The translations under genes were made by a program, and so were the position numbers. Under the pieces are notes generated by a model. That model had not been told where the DNA came from. It did no database searches and saw only the letters and a list, made by a program, of their open reading frames with translations. A stretch of 64,000 nucleotides of DNA from Pachypanchax playfairii (taxonomy: Eukaryota; Chordata; Actinopteri; Cyprinodontiformes; Aplocheilidae), in NCBI GenBank assembly GCA_006937955.1, contig SSNP01000041.1, forward strand, positions 1,709,887 to 1,773,886. The letters are read 5' to 3'. Shown here one piece after another: positions 51,801 through 62,761 of this stretch (position 1 is its first letter; every line of letters begins with the position of its first letter).

Positions 51801-54800
51801 AAGCAGGTTCCCCTTGATGAGGTTTGTCAGGAGCACGTTGACTGATGACTTCTGTGTGACATCAGAAACCAGATGACTGTTGAAGTCCAGTGAAAGTCTG
51901 GTTTCATCCAGACCATCAAAGATGAAGAGAAGTTTACAGACAGAGAGCTTCTCTGCTGGGAGCTTCTGTAATGTTGGATGGAAAACATGGAGCAGCGTCA
52001 TGAGACTGTACTGATCATCTCTGATCAAGTTCAGCTCCCTGAATGAAAGCAGAACCACCACACTGACATCTTGGTTCTCCAAGCCCTCAGCCCAGTCCAG
52101 AGTGAACTTCTGCACTGAGAAGGTCTTTCCAGCACCAGCGATGCCACTCGTCAGAACCACTCTGATGGATCCGTGCTGCTCAGGTGAGGCTTTAAAGATG
52201 TCGTGGCACCTGATTGGAGTGTCATGGAGGCTCTTGGTCTTGGATGTGGTCTCCAGCTGCCTCACCTCATGTTGAGTATTAACCTCTTCACTCAGTCCCT
52301 CTGTGATGTAGAGCTCAGTGTAGATCCTGTTGAGGAGGGTTCTACTTCCTGTTTCATCACTTCCTTCAGTCACAGGTTCACATCTCTTCCTCAGACTGAA
52401 CTTATGTTCATCTAAAACCTTCTGCAGGCCAACATCTGCTGAGAAACAGAACAAACCAGACAGAAAGAAATCAATCAAGATGTTTAAAGAAACAAACTGA
52501 TTGAATTCATCATCATTTCTTCTTCATGTTTCTTCATTCTGACGTCAGTTTCTTCTTTAAAACATCAGCAGTGTTCTCGTTTCCTTCAGCATCACTGTAA
52601 AGTCATCGGGAAACAGTTAAACAAAGCTGATAAGTTAAAGTCCAGCAGGACAGGAATTAAACTCTAAACCAGAGACTGTAAAAGTCCTGAGATCTGGACT
52701 CAGAGACTGAGATTTGTTCAGTGTGTAGTTCTTGTTCTGCCTGTCTGTTTGTCTGTTTCTAATTGTTTTCATGATGCAGGACTGTTAAACCTTCAGTGCG
52801 CATCACAGTTCTGTGAGTCACTACAAAGAGGGAGAAGAAGGAAGTTTTTGAGTCTCTGATCCACCAGCTGAGCTCGTCTTAGACCTGAATCTACATCTGT
52901 GTGTGAGACAGAAGCAGCATGATGGGAAATTCAGTATTAAACGCTGAAACTGTTTTTATGTCTCTATGATTTTAAATCTTTATTAAGTTCAGCACGGTGT
53001 GTCTCACCTGGTTCAGAGCTGCTCTGATTGGCTGTTTGCAGTCCAGTTCTGGCTTTTTGTCTCTTTCCACACTGGGGACAGGAGGAGAGTCCTGATGAAG
53101 CAGATTGGTCCCAGTATGAGGTGATACACTGTCTGCAGAACCAGTGTCCACAGCTGGTTGAGACCGGATCCTTCAGGACGTCCTGACACAAAGAACAGCT
53201 GGACAGCTGATCCTCCTCATCATCACTCCTCTTCCTCCCTCTGTGAAGACATTTCTTCATCATTACTGAGAGAGAACTGGAACAACAGGTACTGAATCAG
53301 TTCTAACATCTGGCTGCTGATGAGAACATTGTTGTTTAAATCTAACCACTGTGAACCTTCTGACTATCAGAGGTAGAAGAAACATCTCACACATTCAAGC
53401 AGTTACTGTCTGAAAATATATGTCCTCTTGAACTGAACACAAAGTATGAAGGAAGTTTTAATTATAATGTAAATCAATCTGTTTAGAAACATTCTGGAAA
53501 AGAAAAGACAAAAGGGTTTCTATAGCAACACCTGAGATATTCAGGAAATACTTATTTCAGTCTTTAACAGGTGTTTCAAATGGATCTCGGGCAGAACAGT
53601 CTTCAATTCAATTCAATTCAATTCAATTCAATTCAATTCAATTCCACGTTATTATTAATCCCTGAAGGGAAAAATAATGTTGTTGTTGCTCAGTTATTCT
53701 TCAGAGAGTCATTGTAGAAGGTTCTAGCTGTGGACAGGAAGGATCTCCTGTAGAGGGTTCTAGCTGTGGACGGGAAGGATCTCCTGTAGAGGGTTCTAGC
53801 TGTGGACGGGAAGGATCTCCTGTAGAGGGTTCTAGCTGTGGACGGGAAGGATCTCCTGTAGAGGGTTCTAGCTGTGGACGGGATGATCTCCTGTAGAGGG
53901 TTCTAGCTGTGGACATGAAGGATCTCCTGTAGAGGGTTCTAGCTGTGGACATGAAGGATCTCCTGTAGAGGGTTCTAGCTGTGGACGGGAAGGATCTCCT
54001 GTAGAGGGTTCTAGCTGTGGACAGGAAGGATCTCCTGTAGAGGGTTCTAGGTGTGGACGGGAAGGATCTCCTGTAGAGGGTTCTAGCTGTGGACGGGAAG
54101 GATCTCCTGTAGAGGGTTCTAGCTGTGGACGGGAAGGATCTCCTGTAGAGGGTTCTAGCTGTGGACGGGCAGGATCTCCTGTAGCGGGTTCTAGCTGTGG
54201 GCGGGAAGGATCTCCTGTAGCGGGTTCTTGTTGTGGACGGGAAGGATCTCCTGTAGAGGGTTCTAGCTGTGGACGGGAAGGATCTCCTGTAGAGGGTTCT
54301 AGCTGTGGACGGGAAGGATCTCCTGTAGAGGGTTCTAGCTGTGGACGGGAAGGATCTCCTGTAGTGGGTTCTAGCTGTGGACAGGAAGGATCTCCTGTAG
54401 AGGGTTCTAGGTGTGGACAGGAAGGATCTCCTGTAGAGGGTTCTCATTTGAAGCATCTGTTTTCAGACTGAATCAATCTCTGAGCTCTGAAACTAAAAGG
54501 ACTTCATGGCTGAAGGACAAGAAACACAAAACTACTGAAAGAAAGAAATAAAAAGACTAAATTGATGTTGGAAAACACAAAAACATACAATTAAAACAAC
54601 ATGGAGACAAAACAGAAAGTCAGATGCAGAAGTTGTTCAAGATCAGGAGAATAAATCAGTGAGTTTTCTGACCTCGTGTCTGAAGGTCCAGATTCACCGA
54701 AGAATGGAGGGTCTCCCTTGGACCTGTCACTCTTCATGGACAGACAGCTGGACCCTGGAGACTCTGCTCCCAGTCTGAGTTTCTGACCTCTGAAACATGG

Positions 54801-57800
54801 CCAATTGGAGATATGGAATTTTATAAGAAACTACATTATACAAATCCATTAGATTGATCAGTCTGTGCTGCTGCTGTACATATAGACATTAATCAGAAGG
54901 AGTTTCTTTACATTCATGTTTTTATTCAGAAAAACAATCTGTGCTCACACAGTTTCTCTCTTGCTTATTATCTCTTCATCTTTGGCGAACATTCCCTCAC
55001 ACAAGTATGTTGGGGAAAATTACTTCCCTATTTGTGTACTATCCCATGCATATTCAGTTGCTTCACTGCATTTAAATTCAGGAAGTAATCTGTGCACATC
55101 AGCTGCGATGTTTTAAAACATTTGGTGACGTAATGGAACATGATCTAGAACAGTCAAATGACGTCTAGTGTTCAAGACTGACCTCGTCTCTGAAGGTCCA
55201 GATTCACCGAAGAATGGAGGGTCTCCCTTGGACCAGTCACTCTTCATGGACAGACAGCTGGACCCTGGAGACTCTCCTCCCAGTCTGAGTTTCTGACCTC
55301 TGAAACACAAACATGTTGTAATTCTGATCAGGTACTGGAGAAATTATCTGATCTAACTCTTTAAGAAGCTCTGAACACAAACTGCTGCAGAGAATCTGAA
55401 GGTTTATTTCTATTATATACATGTTCGGTTATACGTATGTATTAGAGGCATGTCTTTACAGATGTGAAAATCTTGAATGAGGTTAATAAAATTAGGAGCA
55501 TTCTGACCCAAAGTGATGCAGAAAAATTACTCCATGTATTTATTACTCCTAAAGCCTCAGCCCCAATGACCTGTAGCTACAAACAGGCTATGAATGATTT
55601 TTGGACCATTTCCTACAGCCTCCGTAACACAGCCTTATAAGAAGCTGATGTTCGTGACCTGTTTTGAAAATTTGTGACCAGGTCGACGGTCTGGTCCAAG
55701 ATTTTCTACAAATTTGCCACAAAAATTTTCTGTATAGGGTCACCAAGTCAATGTCTTTGAATAAATCTAAGCACAGCGCACCATGATCAATGATTATTTA
55801 CTTTTTAAACTACTTTATTTTTTCCAAGATTGTAGAAGACTGTGTTTTTACAAGTACATAAAATAGACCACGACAAAAGGTTGTTGTTTCAGGAAATTAT
55901 GGGATTGGGAAACTTAGGTTGTCCATTCATAAAATGCTTCGTGAAACATAAAACCAAAATTCTTTAAAGTTCTTGTTGGGGTCCTATATTAGACTTTGTT
56001 GTAAACTGATGAAAAATAAAGACAACAATAGCTAATATAGCTAGCATTAACTAACATGTTAACTAATGTTGGCTAAAGCTAAAGGGCTCATTAAACTTAG
56101 TTTAGAGAGTAGGTTAACATTCTGGAAATGATATCCATGGTAATCATAACTTTGGTCTAATTTGTGTTGTTGCCTCTAGTTAGTTGATCAAGACAACATG
56201 GTGACTAGTTAACTCTTGCAGATGTATTTATGCTTCCTAATGTCCCGAAACATTTAACTGGGAGTGGGGCCGTGCACACTGTTTAATCCATTGTAGGCAC
56301 CGATCACGTTGTTTTTGGCTTTGAGAATTAAAAGAACACAACTCCTCCAGATAATCTATCAGGATATCCAGTATCTGATTTACAAATAACATGGGCGCAC
56401 CGCTTCACCATCTTGCTTGGAGTCAATGTTTGTCAGACCTGCTCACATAGTAACAGTTGCTATGATGTGTGATTGGACAATAGTCGTTTTGGGGGAGGGG
56501 CTGGCAAAAGGTCAACTGCTAAAGTTGTTTTCATGGTCAAGGAATCTGGTTGTGTAGCTACAACAAATGTGATATTGTCATTTTTGTTGTAAATACCAAT
56601 ATGGGGGGACTGAGGTGTTTGGCAGAGGTCTGCATCTTACCAGTGTTTTTATCACCAGTTATTATTATTTTGATCATGTCATTTGCGCTATCACATAAGA
56701 ATTCACACAGGTGAGAAGCCCTTCTCATGTCAGATATGTGGAAAATCTTTCACCCACAGAGGTAATTTAGTCTATCACATGAAAACTCACACAGGTGAGA
56801 AACCTTTCTCGTGTCAGACCTGTGGAAAAAGTTTCGGTCGAAGATGTAATTTGATTGATCACATGAGAACTCATACTGGTGAGAAGCTTTTCACATGTCA
56901 GACCTGTAGCAAATGTTTCAGTCGAAGATATACTTTGCTCAAGCATATGGGAACTCACACATTTGAGAATGTGTAAGTCTGTGAATTCTGTAACATCAAA
57001 GTTGGTAAAAACTCAGTTCAGCAGCTGGAGTCTTTAGTAGCTGGGAACAAAGTTCTATTGTTGCAATTACAACATCCACACACTAGATGTCACCCCGGTG
57101 TTTGTGTTCCATATTCAACCTTTAACTGTAATATAAAATGTAAAACCTCTTTCTGATCCTAATTCACTCAGACTGAACTTTTATCTTCATGTTTTAAATA
57201 TTTTGCATCAATTAGAGTCTCTTTGCTACACAAACTTTCTGAAGTTAAGAAAATGTACTTACAAAATTAAAAACTGATGTTTAACGATTTTACAGCAAAA
57301 TTCTTGTTACTCATAACTTCTCACTTTAAAACAGTTTGATTATCCTTCTCAGACTGAAGCATTGTGGGTAATGAGGTTGTTTTTTTTACTTCTGAACAGA
57401 CATCAGGTGTTTTCATGGATCCAGCTTTAAGAATAATTGCATCATCTGCAGAGGGTTCTAGATGTGGACAGGAAGGATCTCCTGCAGAGGGTTCTAGATG
57501 TGGACGGGAAGGATCTCCTGCAGAGGGTTCTAGATGTGGACGGGAAGGATCTCCTGCAGAGGGTTCTAGATGTGGACGGGAAGGATCTCCTGCAGAGGGT
57601 TCTAGATGTGGACGGGAAGGATCTCCTGCAGAGGGTTCTAGATGTGGACGGGAAGGATCTCCTGCAGAGGGTTCTAGATGTGGACGGGAAGGATCTCCTG
57701 TAGTGGGTTCTAGCTGTGGACGGGAAGGATCTCCTGTAGAGGGTTCTAGCTGTGGACGGGAAGGATCTCCTGTAGAGGGTTCTAGCTGTGGACGGGAAGG

Positions 57801-60800
57801 ATCTCCTGTAGAGGGTTCTAGCTGTGGACGGGAAGGATCTCCTGTAGAGGGTTCTAGCTGTGGACATGAAGGATCTCCTGTAGAGGGTTCTAGCTGTGGA
57901 CAGGAAGGATCTCCTGTAGAGGGTTCTAGGTGTGGACAGGAAGGATCTCCTGTAGAGGGTTCTGCTGTGGACAGGAAGGATCTCCTGTAGAGGGTTCTAG
58001 GTGTGGACAGGAAGGATCTCCTGTAGAGGGTTCTAGGTGTGGACAGGAAGGATCTCCTGTAGTGGGTTCTAGCTGTGGACAGGAAGGATCTCCTGTTGTG
58101 GGTTCTAGCATTGGACGGGAAGGAACTCCTGTTGTGGGTTCTAGCTGTGGACGGGAAGGAGCTCCTGTAGTGGGTTCTAGCTGTGGACGGGAAGGATCTC
58201 CTGTAGAGGGTTCTAGCTGTGGACGGGAAGGATCTCCTGTAGAGGGTTCTAGCTGTGGACAGGAAGGATCTCCTGTAGAGGGTTCTAGCTGTGGACGGGA
58301 AGGATCTCCTGTAGAGGGTTCTAGCTGTGGACAGGAAGGATCTCCTGTAGAGGGTTCTAGCTGTGGACGGGAAGGATCTCCTGTAGAGGGTTCTAGCTGT
58401 GGACGGGAAGGATCTCCTGCAGAGGGTTCTAGATGTGGACGGGAAGGATCTCCTGCAGAGGGTTCTAGATGTGGACGGGAAGGATCTCCTGTAGTGGGTT
58501 CTAGCTGTGGACGGGAAGGATCTCCTGTAGAGGGTTCTAGCTGTGGACGGGAAGGATCTCCTGCAGAGGGTTCTAGATGTGGACGGGAAGGATCTCCTGT
58601 AGAGGGTTCTAGATGTGGACGGGAAGGATCTCCTGTAGAGGGTTCTAGCTGTGGACAGGAAGGATCTCCTGTAGAGGGTTCTAGGTGTGGACAGGAAGGA
58701 TCTCCTGTAGAGGGTTCTAGGTGTGGACAGGAAGGATCTCCTGTAGAGGGTTCTAGGTGTGGACAGGAAGGATCTCCTGTAGTGGGTTCTCATTTGAAGC
58801 ATCTGTTTTCAGACTGAATCAAACTCTGAGCTCTGAAACTAAAAGGACTTCATGGCTGAAGGACAAGAAACACAAAACTACTGAAAGAAAGAAATAAAAA
58901 GACTAAATTGATGTTGGAAAACACAAAAACATACAATTAAAACAACATGGAGACAAAACAGAAAGTCAGATGCAGAAGTTATTCAAGTTCAGGAGAATAA
59001 ATCAGTGAGTTTTCTGACCTTGTGTCTGAAGGTCCAGATTCACCGAAGTATATAATCTGTCCTTTGGACCAGTCACTCTTCATGGACAGACAGCTGGATC
59101 CTGGAGACTCTGCTCCCAGTCTGAGTTTCTGACCTCTGAAACATGGCCAATTGGAGATATGGAATTTTATAAGAAACTACATTATACAAATCCATTAGAT
59201 TGATCAGTCTGTGCTGCTGCTGTACATATAGACATTAATCAGAAGGAGTTTCTTTACATTCATGTTTTTATTCAGAAAAACAATCTGTGCTCACACAGTT
59301 TCTCTCTTGCTTATTATCTCTTCATCTTTGGCGAACATTCCCTCACACAAGTATTTTGGGGAAAATTACTTCCCTATTTGTGTACTATCCCATGCATATT
59401 CAGTTGCTTCACTGCATTTAAATTCAGGAAGTAATCTGTGCACATCAGCTGCGATGTTTTAAAACATTTGGTGACGGAACATGATCTAGAACAGTCAAAT
59501 GACGTCTAGTGTTCAAGACTGACCTCGTCTCTGAAGGTCCAGATTCACCAAACAATGGAGGGTCTCCCTTGGACCAGTCACTCTTCATGGACAGACAGCT
59601 GGACCCTGGAGACTCTGCTCCCAGTCTGAGTTTCTGACCTCTGAAACACAAACATGTTGTAATTCTGATCAGGTACTGGAGAAATTATCTGATCTAACTC
59701 TTTAAGAAGCTCTGAACACAAACTGCTGCAGAGAATCTGAAGGTTTATTTCTATTATATACATGTTCGGTTATACGTATGTATTAGAGGCATGTCTTTAC
59801 AGATGTGAAAATCTTGAATGAGGTTAATAAAATTAGGAGCATTCTGACCCAAAGTGATGCAGAAAAATTACTCCATGTATTTATTACTCCTAAAGCCTCA
59901 GCCCCAATGACCTGTAGCTACAAACAGGCTATGAATGATTTTTGGACCATTTCCTACAGCCTCCGTAACACAGCCTTATAAGAAGCTGATGTTCGTGACC
60001 TGTTTTGACCAGGTCGACGGTCTGGTCCAAGATTTTCTACAAACTTGCCACAAAACTTTTCTGTATAGGGTCACCAAGTCAATGTCTTTGAATAAATCTA
60101 AGCACAGCGCACCATGATCAATGATTATTTACTTTTTAAACTACTTTATTTTTTCCAAGATTGTAGAAGACTGTGTTTTTACAAGTACATAAAATAGACC
60201 ACGACAAAAGGTTGTTGTTTCAGGAAATTATGGGATTGGGAAACTTAGGTTGTCCATTCATAAAATGCTTCGTGAAACATAAAACCAAAATTCTTTAAAG
60301 TTCTTGTTGGGGTCCTATATTAGACTTTGTTGTAAACTGATGAAAAATAAAGACAACAATAGCTAATATAGCTAGCATTAACTAACATGTTAACTAATGT
60401 TGGCTAAAGCTAAAGGGCTCATTAAACTTAGTTTAGAGAGTAGGTTAACATTCTGGAAATGATATCCATGGTAATCATAACTTTGGTCTAATTTGTGTTG
60501 TTGCCTCTAGTTAGTTGATCAAGACAACATGGTGACTAGTTAACTCTTGCAGATGTATTTATGCTTCCTAATGTCCCGAAACATTTAACTGGGAGTGGGG
60601 CCGTGCACACTGTTTAATCCATTGTAGGCACCGATCACGTTGTTTTTGGCTTTGAGAATTAAAAGAACACAACTCCTCCAGATAATCTATCAGGATATCC
60701 AGTATCTGATTTACAAATAACATGGGCGCACCGCTTCACCATCTTGCTTGGAGTCAATGTTTGTCAGACCTGCTCACATAGTAACAGTTGCTATGATGAG

Positions 60801-61396
60801 TGATAGTCGTTTTGGGGGAGGGGCTGGTGAAAGGTCAATTGCTAAAGTTGTTTTCATGGTCAAGGAATCTGGTTGTGTAGCTACAACAAATGTGATATTG
60901 TCATTTTTGTTGTAAATACCAATATGGGGGGACTGAGGTGTTTGGCAGAGGTCTGCATCTTACCAGTGTTTTTATCACCAGTTATTATTATTTTGATCAT
61001 GTTGACTTAACTAAATCAGCTGCTGTGTTTATTTACTACAAATATTTCTGGTTGTGGGATTATGGAAGTATGATTCAGTCCTGAATTGTGAACCAAAAGG
61101 TCAGAAATTAGTACAAAGGACTCAGAGGGTCAGAATCCATTTGTTTTCATACCCCAAAACACACGTATGAGCTCATATAAAACATAGTGGAATAAAAACA
61201 TTTCATTCTGACTCATTTTACACAGTTACAACATTTAGATACAGCTCACCTCTCTAATGGTTCTGACATGGATAAGAGTCATGGACAGTTAGAGAGGATC
61301 ATCTCACCTCTGAGCTTTGCTCTGGCTCTCATGTTCTCCACACAGACTGGTTTTAGATGGAGGAACTCCCTCCTCTCTGTCTTCACTCTGATCCAT
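45366..61396 (-). CDS. NLRC3-like immune receptor with RING finger: RING-FISNA-NACHT-LRR (13 coding exons, 1212 aa)
   Basis: A cytosolic pattern-recognition receptor of the fish-expanded NLR class. Exons on the minus strand: 61308-61396 (start, [20 protein letters not shown]); four 117-bp exons 59524-59640, 59019-59135, 55183-55299 and 54673-54789; RING exon 53008-53240; FISNA-NACHT exon 50635-52435; LRR exons 48715-48888, 48307-48480, 47745-47918, 47210-47383 and 45906-46079 (174 bp each); last exon 45366-45543 ending LETLE and TAA. All joins have GT-AG borders, phases match (2,2,2,2,2,1,2...), and the total of 3639 bp is an exact multiple of three. RING cysteines and histidine fit C3HC4. 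Walker A is GIAGAGKT at about 361-368 and Walker B FIFDGLDE at about 434-441. No B30.2 exon was found downstream. It looks intact. The ligand is unknown. Confidence 0.88.
46390..47010 (-). pseudogene. LINE reverse-transcriptase 3' remnant in an NLR intron
   Basis: The minus strand reads [20 protein letters not shown], then [11 protein letters not shown] and [18 protein letters not shown], then the tail that also occurs at 5020-5200. Many frameshifts. L2/Rex1-like. Confidence 0.65.
49440..50050 (-). pseudogene. LINE reverse-transcriptase fragment in the NACHT-LRR intron
   Basis: The minus strand (open frame 49594-49938) reads [18 protein letters not shown], then the active-site box [12 protein letters not shown] (FDD in place of the usual ADD), then the palm/thumb region. 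Both sides are truncated. L2-like. Confidence 0.75.
50635..52435 (-). other. FISNA-NACHT exon of the NLR gene
   Basis: One 1801-bp exon. FISNA comes first ([20 protein letters not shown], then [18 protein letters not shown]), followed by the NACHT ATPase with Walker [15 protein letters not shown], Walker [11 protein letters not shown], a sensor-type WITSRPAAA, and the winged-helix and helical regions ([16 protein letters not shown]). It ends in phase 2 at AAG TTA CG|GTGAGT. FISNA is the fish-specific NACHT-associated domain and places the gene in the NLRC3-like group. Confidence 0.95.
53008..53240 (-). other. RING-finger exon of the NLR gene
   Basis: Reads [20 protein letters not shown], then [13 protein letters not shown] and SCPQCGKRQ, with the complete C3HC4 ligand set, so E3 ubiquitin ligase activity is possible. 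The acceptor after TCTTCACAG at 53240 was chosen because it alone fits the phase-2 exons upstream. A CTCTCTCAG acceptor further out would put the frame out of phase. Confidence 0.85.
53602..53644. repeat. (ATTCA)n microsatellite
   Basis: About eight pentanucleotide units beside the 36-bp minisatellite, in the intron between the RING exon and the 39-residue exons. Confidence 0.95.
53717..54449. repeat. 36-bp minisatellite, array 1 (about 20 units)
   Basis: Unit GGTTCTAGCTGTGGACGGGA plus AGGATCTCCTGTAGAG, with point variants. One unit near 53880 has lost a base. It lies in an NLR intron. The same unit forms array 2 at 57447-58789. Because 36 is a multiple of three and the unit lacks stops in several frames, long open frames cross it on both strands; they are not genes. 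Confidence 0.95.
53717..56677. repeat. Direct duplication, copy 1
   Basis: The region from the minisatellite through two 39-residue exons to TTATTATTTTGATCATG is repeated, nearly unchanged, at 57434-61003. Differences include array length, a few short deletions and point changes. Beyond the right end, copy 1 passes abruptly into an inverted piece of zinc-finger gene D, while copy 2 continues into the sequence leading to NLR exon 1. Confidence 0.9.
56678..56976 (+). pseudogene. Zinc-finger gene D fragment, inverted copy
   Basis: Reads the end of one finger (LRYHIRIH) and three whole fingers ([27 protein letters not shown]), then HTFENV and TAA, nearly the same as the end of gene D at 63219-63517 but on the opposite strand. 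It has no start, spacer or N-terminal exon here, and lies within an NLR intron. Confidence 0.92.
56678..57433. repeat. Inverted repeat, left arm (756 bp)
   Basis: Matches the reverse complement of 62762-63517 nearly base for base: the last fingers and the 3' flank of gene D, as far as CATGGATCCAGCTTTAAGAA. The arms are equally long and about 5.3 kb apart. Both junctions are sharp. Confidence 0.92.
57434..61003. repeat. Direct duplication, copy 2
   Basis: Counterpart of 53717-56677, with a longer minisatellite (about 37 units) and the outer pair of 39-residue exons. It ends at the same GATCATG, after which the original sequence continues. Confidence 0.9.
57447..58789. repeat. 36-bp minisatellite, array 2 (about 37 units)
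   Basis: Same unit as array 1. The first seven or so units form a uniform block (CTGCAGAGGGTTCTAGATGT type) and the rest resemble array 1, including a matching final block before TCATTTGAAGCATCTGTTTT. One unit near 57960 is two bases short. Confidence 0.95.
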
Positions 61397-62761
61397 GATG
61401 CTGAATTCACATCCACATCAGCTCACACACACTTTCTACCTTTATCTACAGAGAAAACATAAATCATTCATCTGAACATCAACTCTAATCATCCTTTACA
61501 TTATTTGAGCTGAAAAAAGATCAGCTGCTCCTGATTGGCTCTTCTTTTCTGTCAGTCAAAGAGCAGTACAAGTCAGAGGATGTTGCGGCTGCACTTCTAT
61601 GAGTCCACTAGAGGGAGACGTGGAGTCTGTAAATAATCTTAAGCAAGTGATATAATAAGAAAGTCCGTGTTTTTTGACAGTCCAGGTTTGTTGCTTGACT
61701 GCCGCCTGAAGACCCTGAGCGCTTTAGGGATGAGAGGGGTCCGCAGCTGCAAACAACCCCCGCCCCTGTGTTCATACATGTTAAAGTCTCTCATGACCAT
61801 GAAAAGTCCCAAAAGTTAATCTTCGTTTATGGACTGTAGTCAGACCTCGGTGAGTTTTTGACGATGTTCTTGTTGTAACATCCCTGTTTGTATTAAACAT
61901 TATAAGTGGACGGATCAACCAGCACGAACTCAAATAAAATTCCGTTCGTTCCATAAACAACCGGATATACGAGTTTGACATGACGCACTTAGATAAAAGT
62001 TAAAATTCTGTCTCTTCTTCTGACCAACAGAGTGAAAACCTGAAAGGAGAAGAAGAACATTAAATGAACTCACCCTGATTCAGATGAGTTAGAGTTTTTT
62101 TGTTGTTTTGATGCTTAAAAGTTTTTCCGTCTGTCTGTCTGTCTCTCCACTTTCACTTTCTATAAAAGGGAAGCGAAGCTCCTGTTTGTCACGTGATCAC
62201 TGTGCCTAGTGTAAACACGGAGCTCTGTGGTCAGCTGTTTTAACATTAACCAATTCTGATCTATTAATTAATAATTTTTAGATGATGAACTGGTTCCAGA
62301 ACCAGAAATGAACAGATTTGAATTTGACTGAAATGTCTGTAAAATGCAGCGATCAGCTGAACTTTGTGTTTCTGAATCTTTCTGAGCTGCAGTCAGTCTG
62401 ACTGTCCTGATCCACCACAAACCAACATGTTACATCAGACTGGAGACTAATTACATCAAACACAGCTTCATCTAATAGAAACAAACTGATAAAACACCTG
62501 AGACACATTAACAAAGTGAAACTTTTTATTTTATTAACATTTGAGTGATAATCAAACTCCATCCATCCAACCAGTTTTATAACAGCTTGTTCCTGCAGGA
62601 TCCTGATGGAGGCTGCTGTTTATCTCCAGCAGCAGGAACAACAATCTGTTTGTTTTAATAAACATAAAGGTGGAACATCATCTTTTATACAATAACGTAC
62701 CCACTTATAGTTGCTGTTTTATTCTCATTTTGAGGGTCAAGATTAAAAACTAAACAGATTC
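61397..62761. other. Intergenic stretch between the NLR start exon and zinc-finger gene D
   Basis: No gene seen. It should hold the NLR promoter (transcribed leftwards) and the 3' flank of gene D. A short GTCT run is at about 62129-62144. Confidence 0.55.
62148..62163 (-). promoter_or_regulatory. ISRE/IRF-like site upstream of the NLR gene
   Basis: The minus strand reads AGAAAGTGAAAGTGG, which fits the interferon-response core GAAANNGAAA. It lies about 750 bp upstream of the NLR start codon. Its function is inferred from the match and from the known interferon response of several fish NLR genes. Confidence 0.35.

Larger units (their letters stand above)
54673..59640 (-). other. Four copies of a 39-residue NLR exon (54673-54789, 55183-55299, 59019-59135, 59524-59640)
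   Basis: Each 117-bp exon is phase 2-2 and reads [20 protein letters not shown], then [16 protein letters not shown] and DTR or ETR. This short linker exon precedes FISNA in fish NLRC3-like genes. The two pairs lie in the two copies of the direct duplication, so a two-exon ancestor became four exons. Exon 59019-59135 differs most ([11 protein letters not shown] in place of [11 protein letters not shown]). Confidence 0.88.

Noticed and set aside
53241..53262. RING exon starting at the in-frame ATG ATG near 53263
   Set aside because: That start would need a different upstream phase. The acceptor at 53240 joins the phase-2 exons exactly and the total frame closes.
57447..58789. Regular repeat array resembling a CRISPR locus
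   Set aside because: Units are head to tail with no unique spacers, in an animal genome with introns; it is a minisatellite.
57321..58817. Long open frames across the 36-bp array on both strands (493 and 295 codons, [16 protein letters not shown] and [16 protein letters not shown] repeats)
   Set aside because: They exist because the repeat period is a multiple of three and the unit lacks stops. They have no start or splice context, and similar frames cross array 1.
54916..59462. 66-codon frame conserved at 54916-55116 and 59262-59462
   Set aside because: Identical only because the whole segment is duplicated; no domain, and it lies in an NLR intron on the opposite strand.
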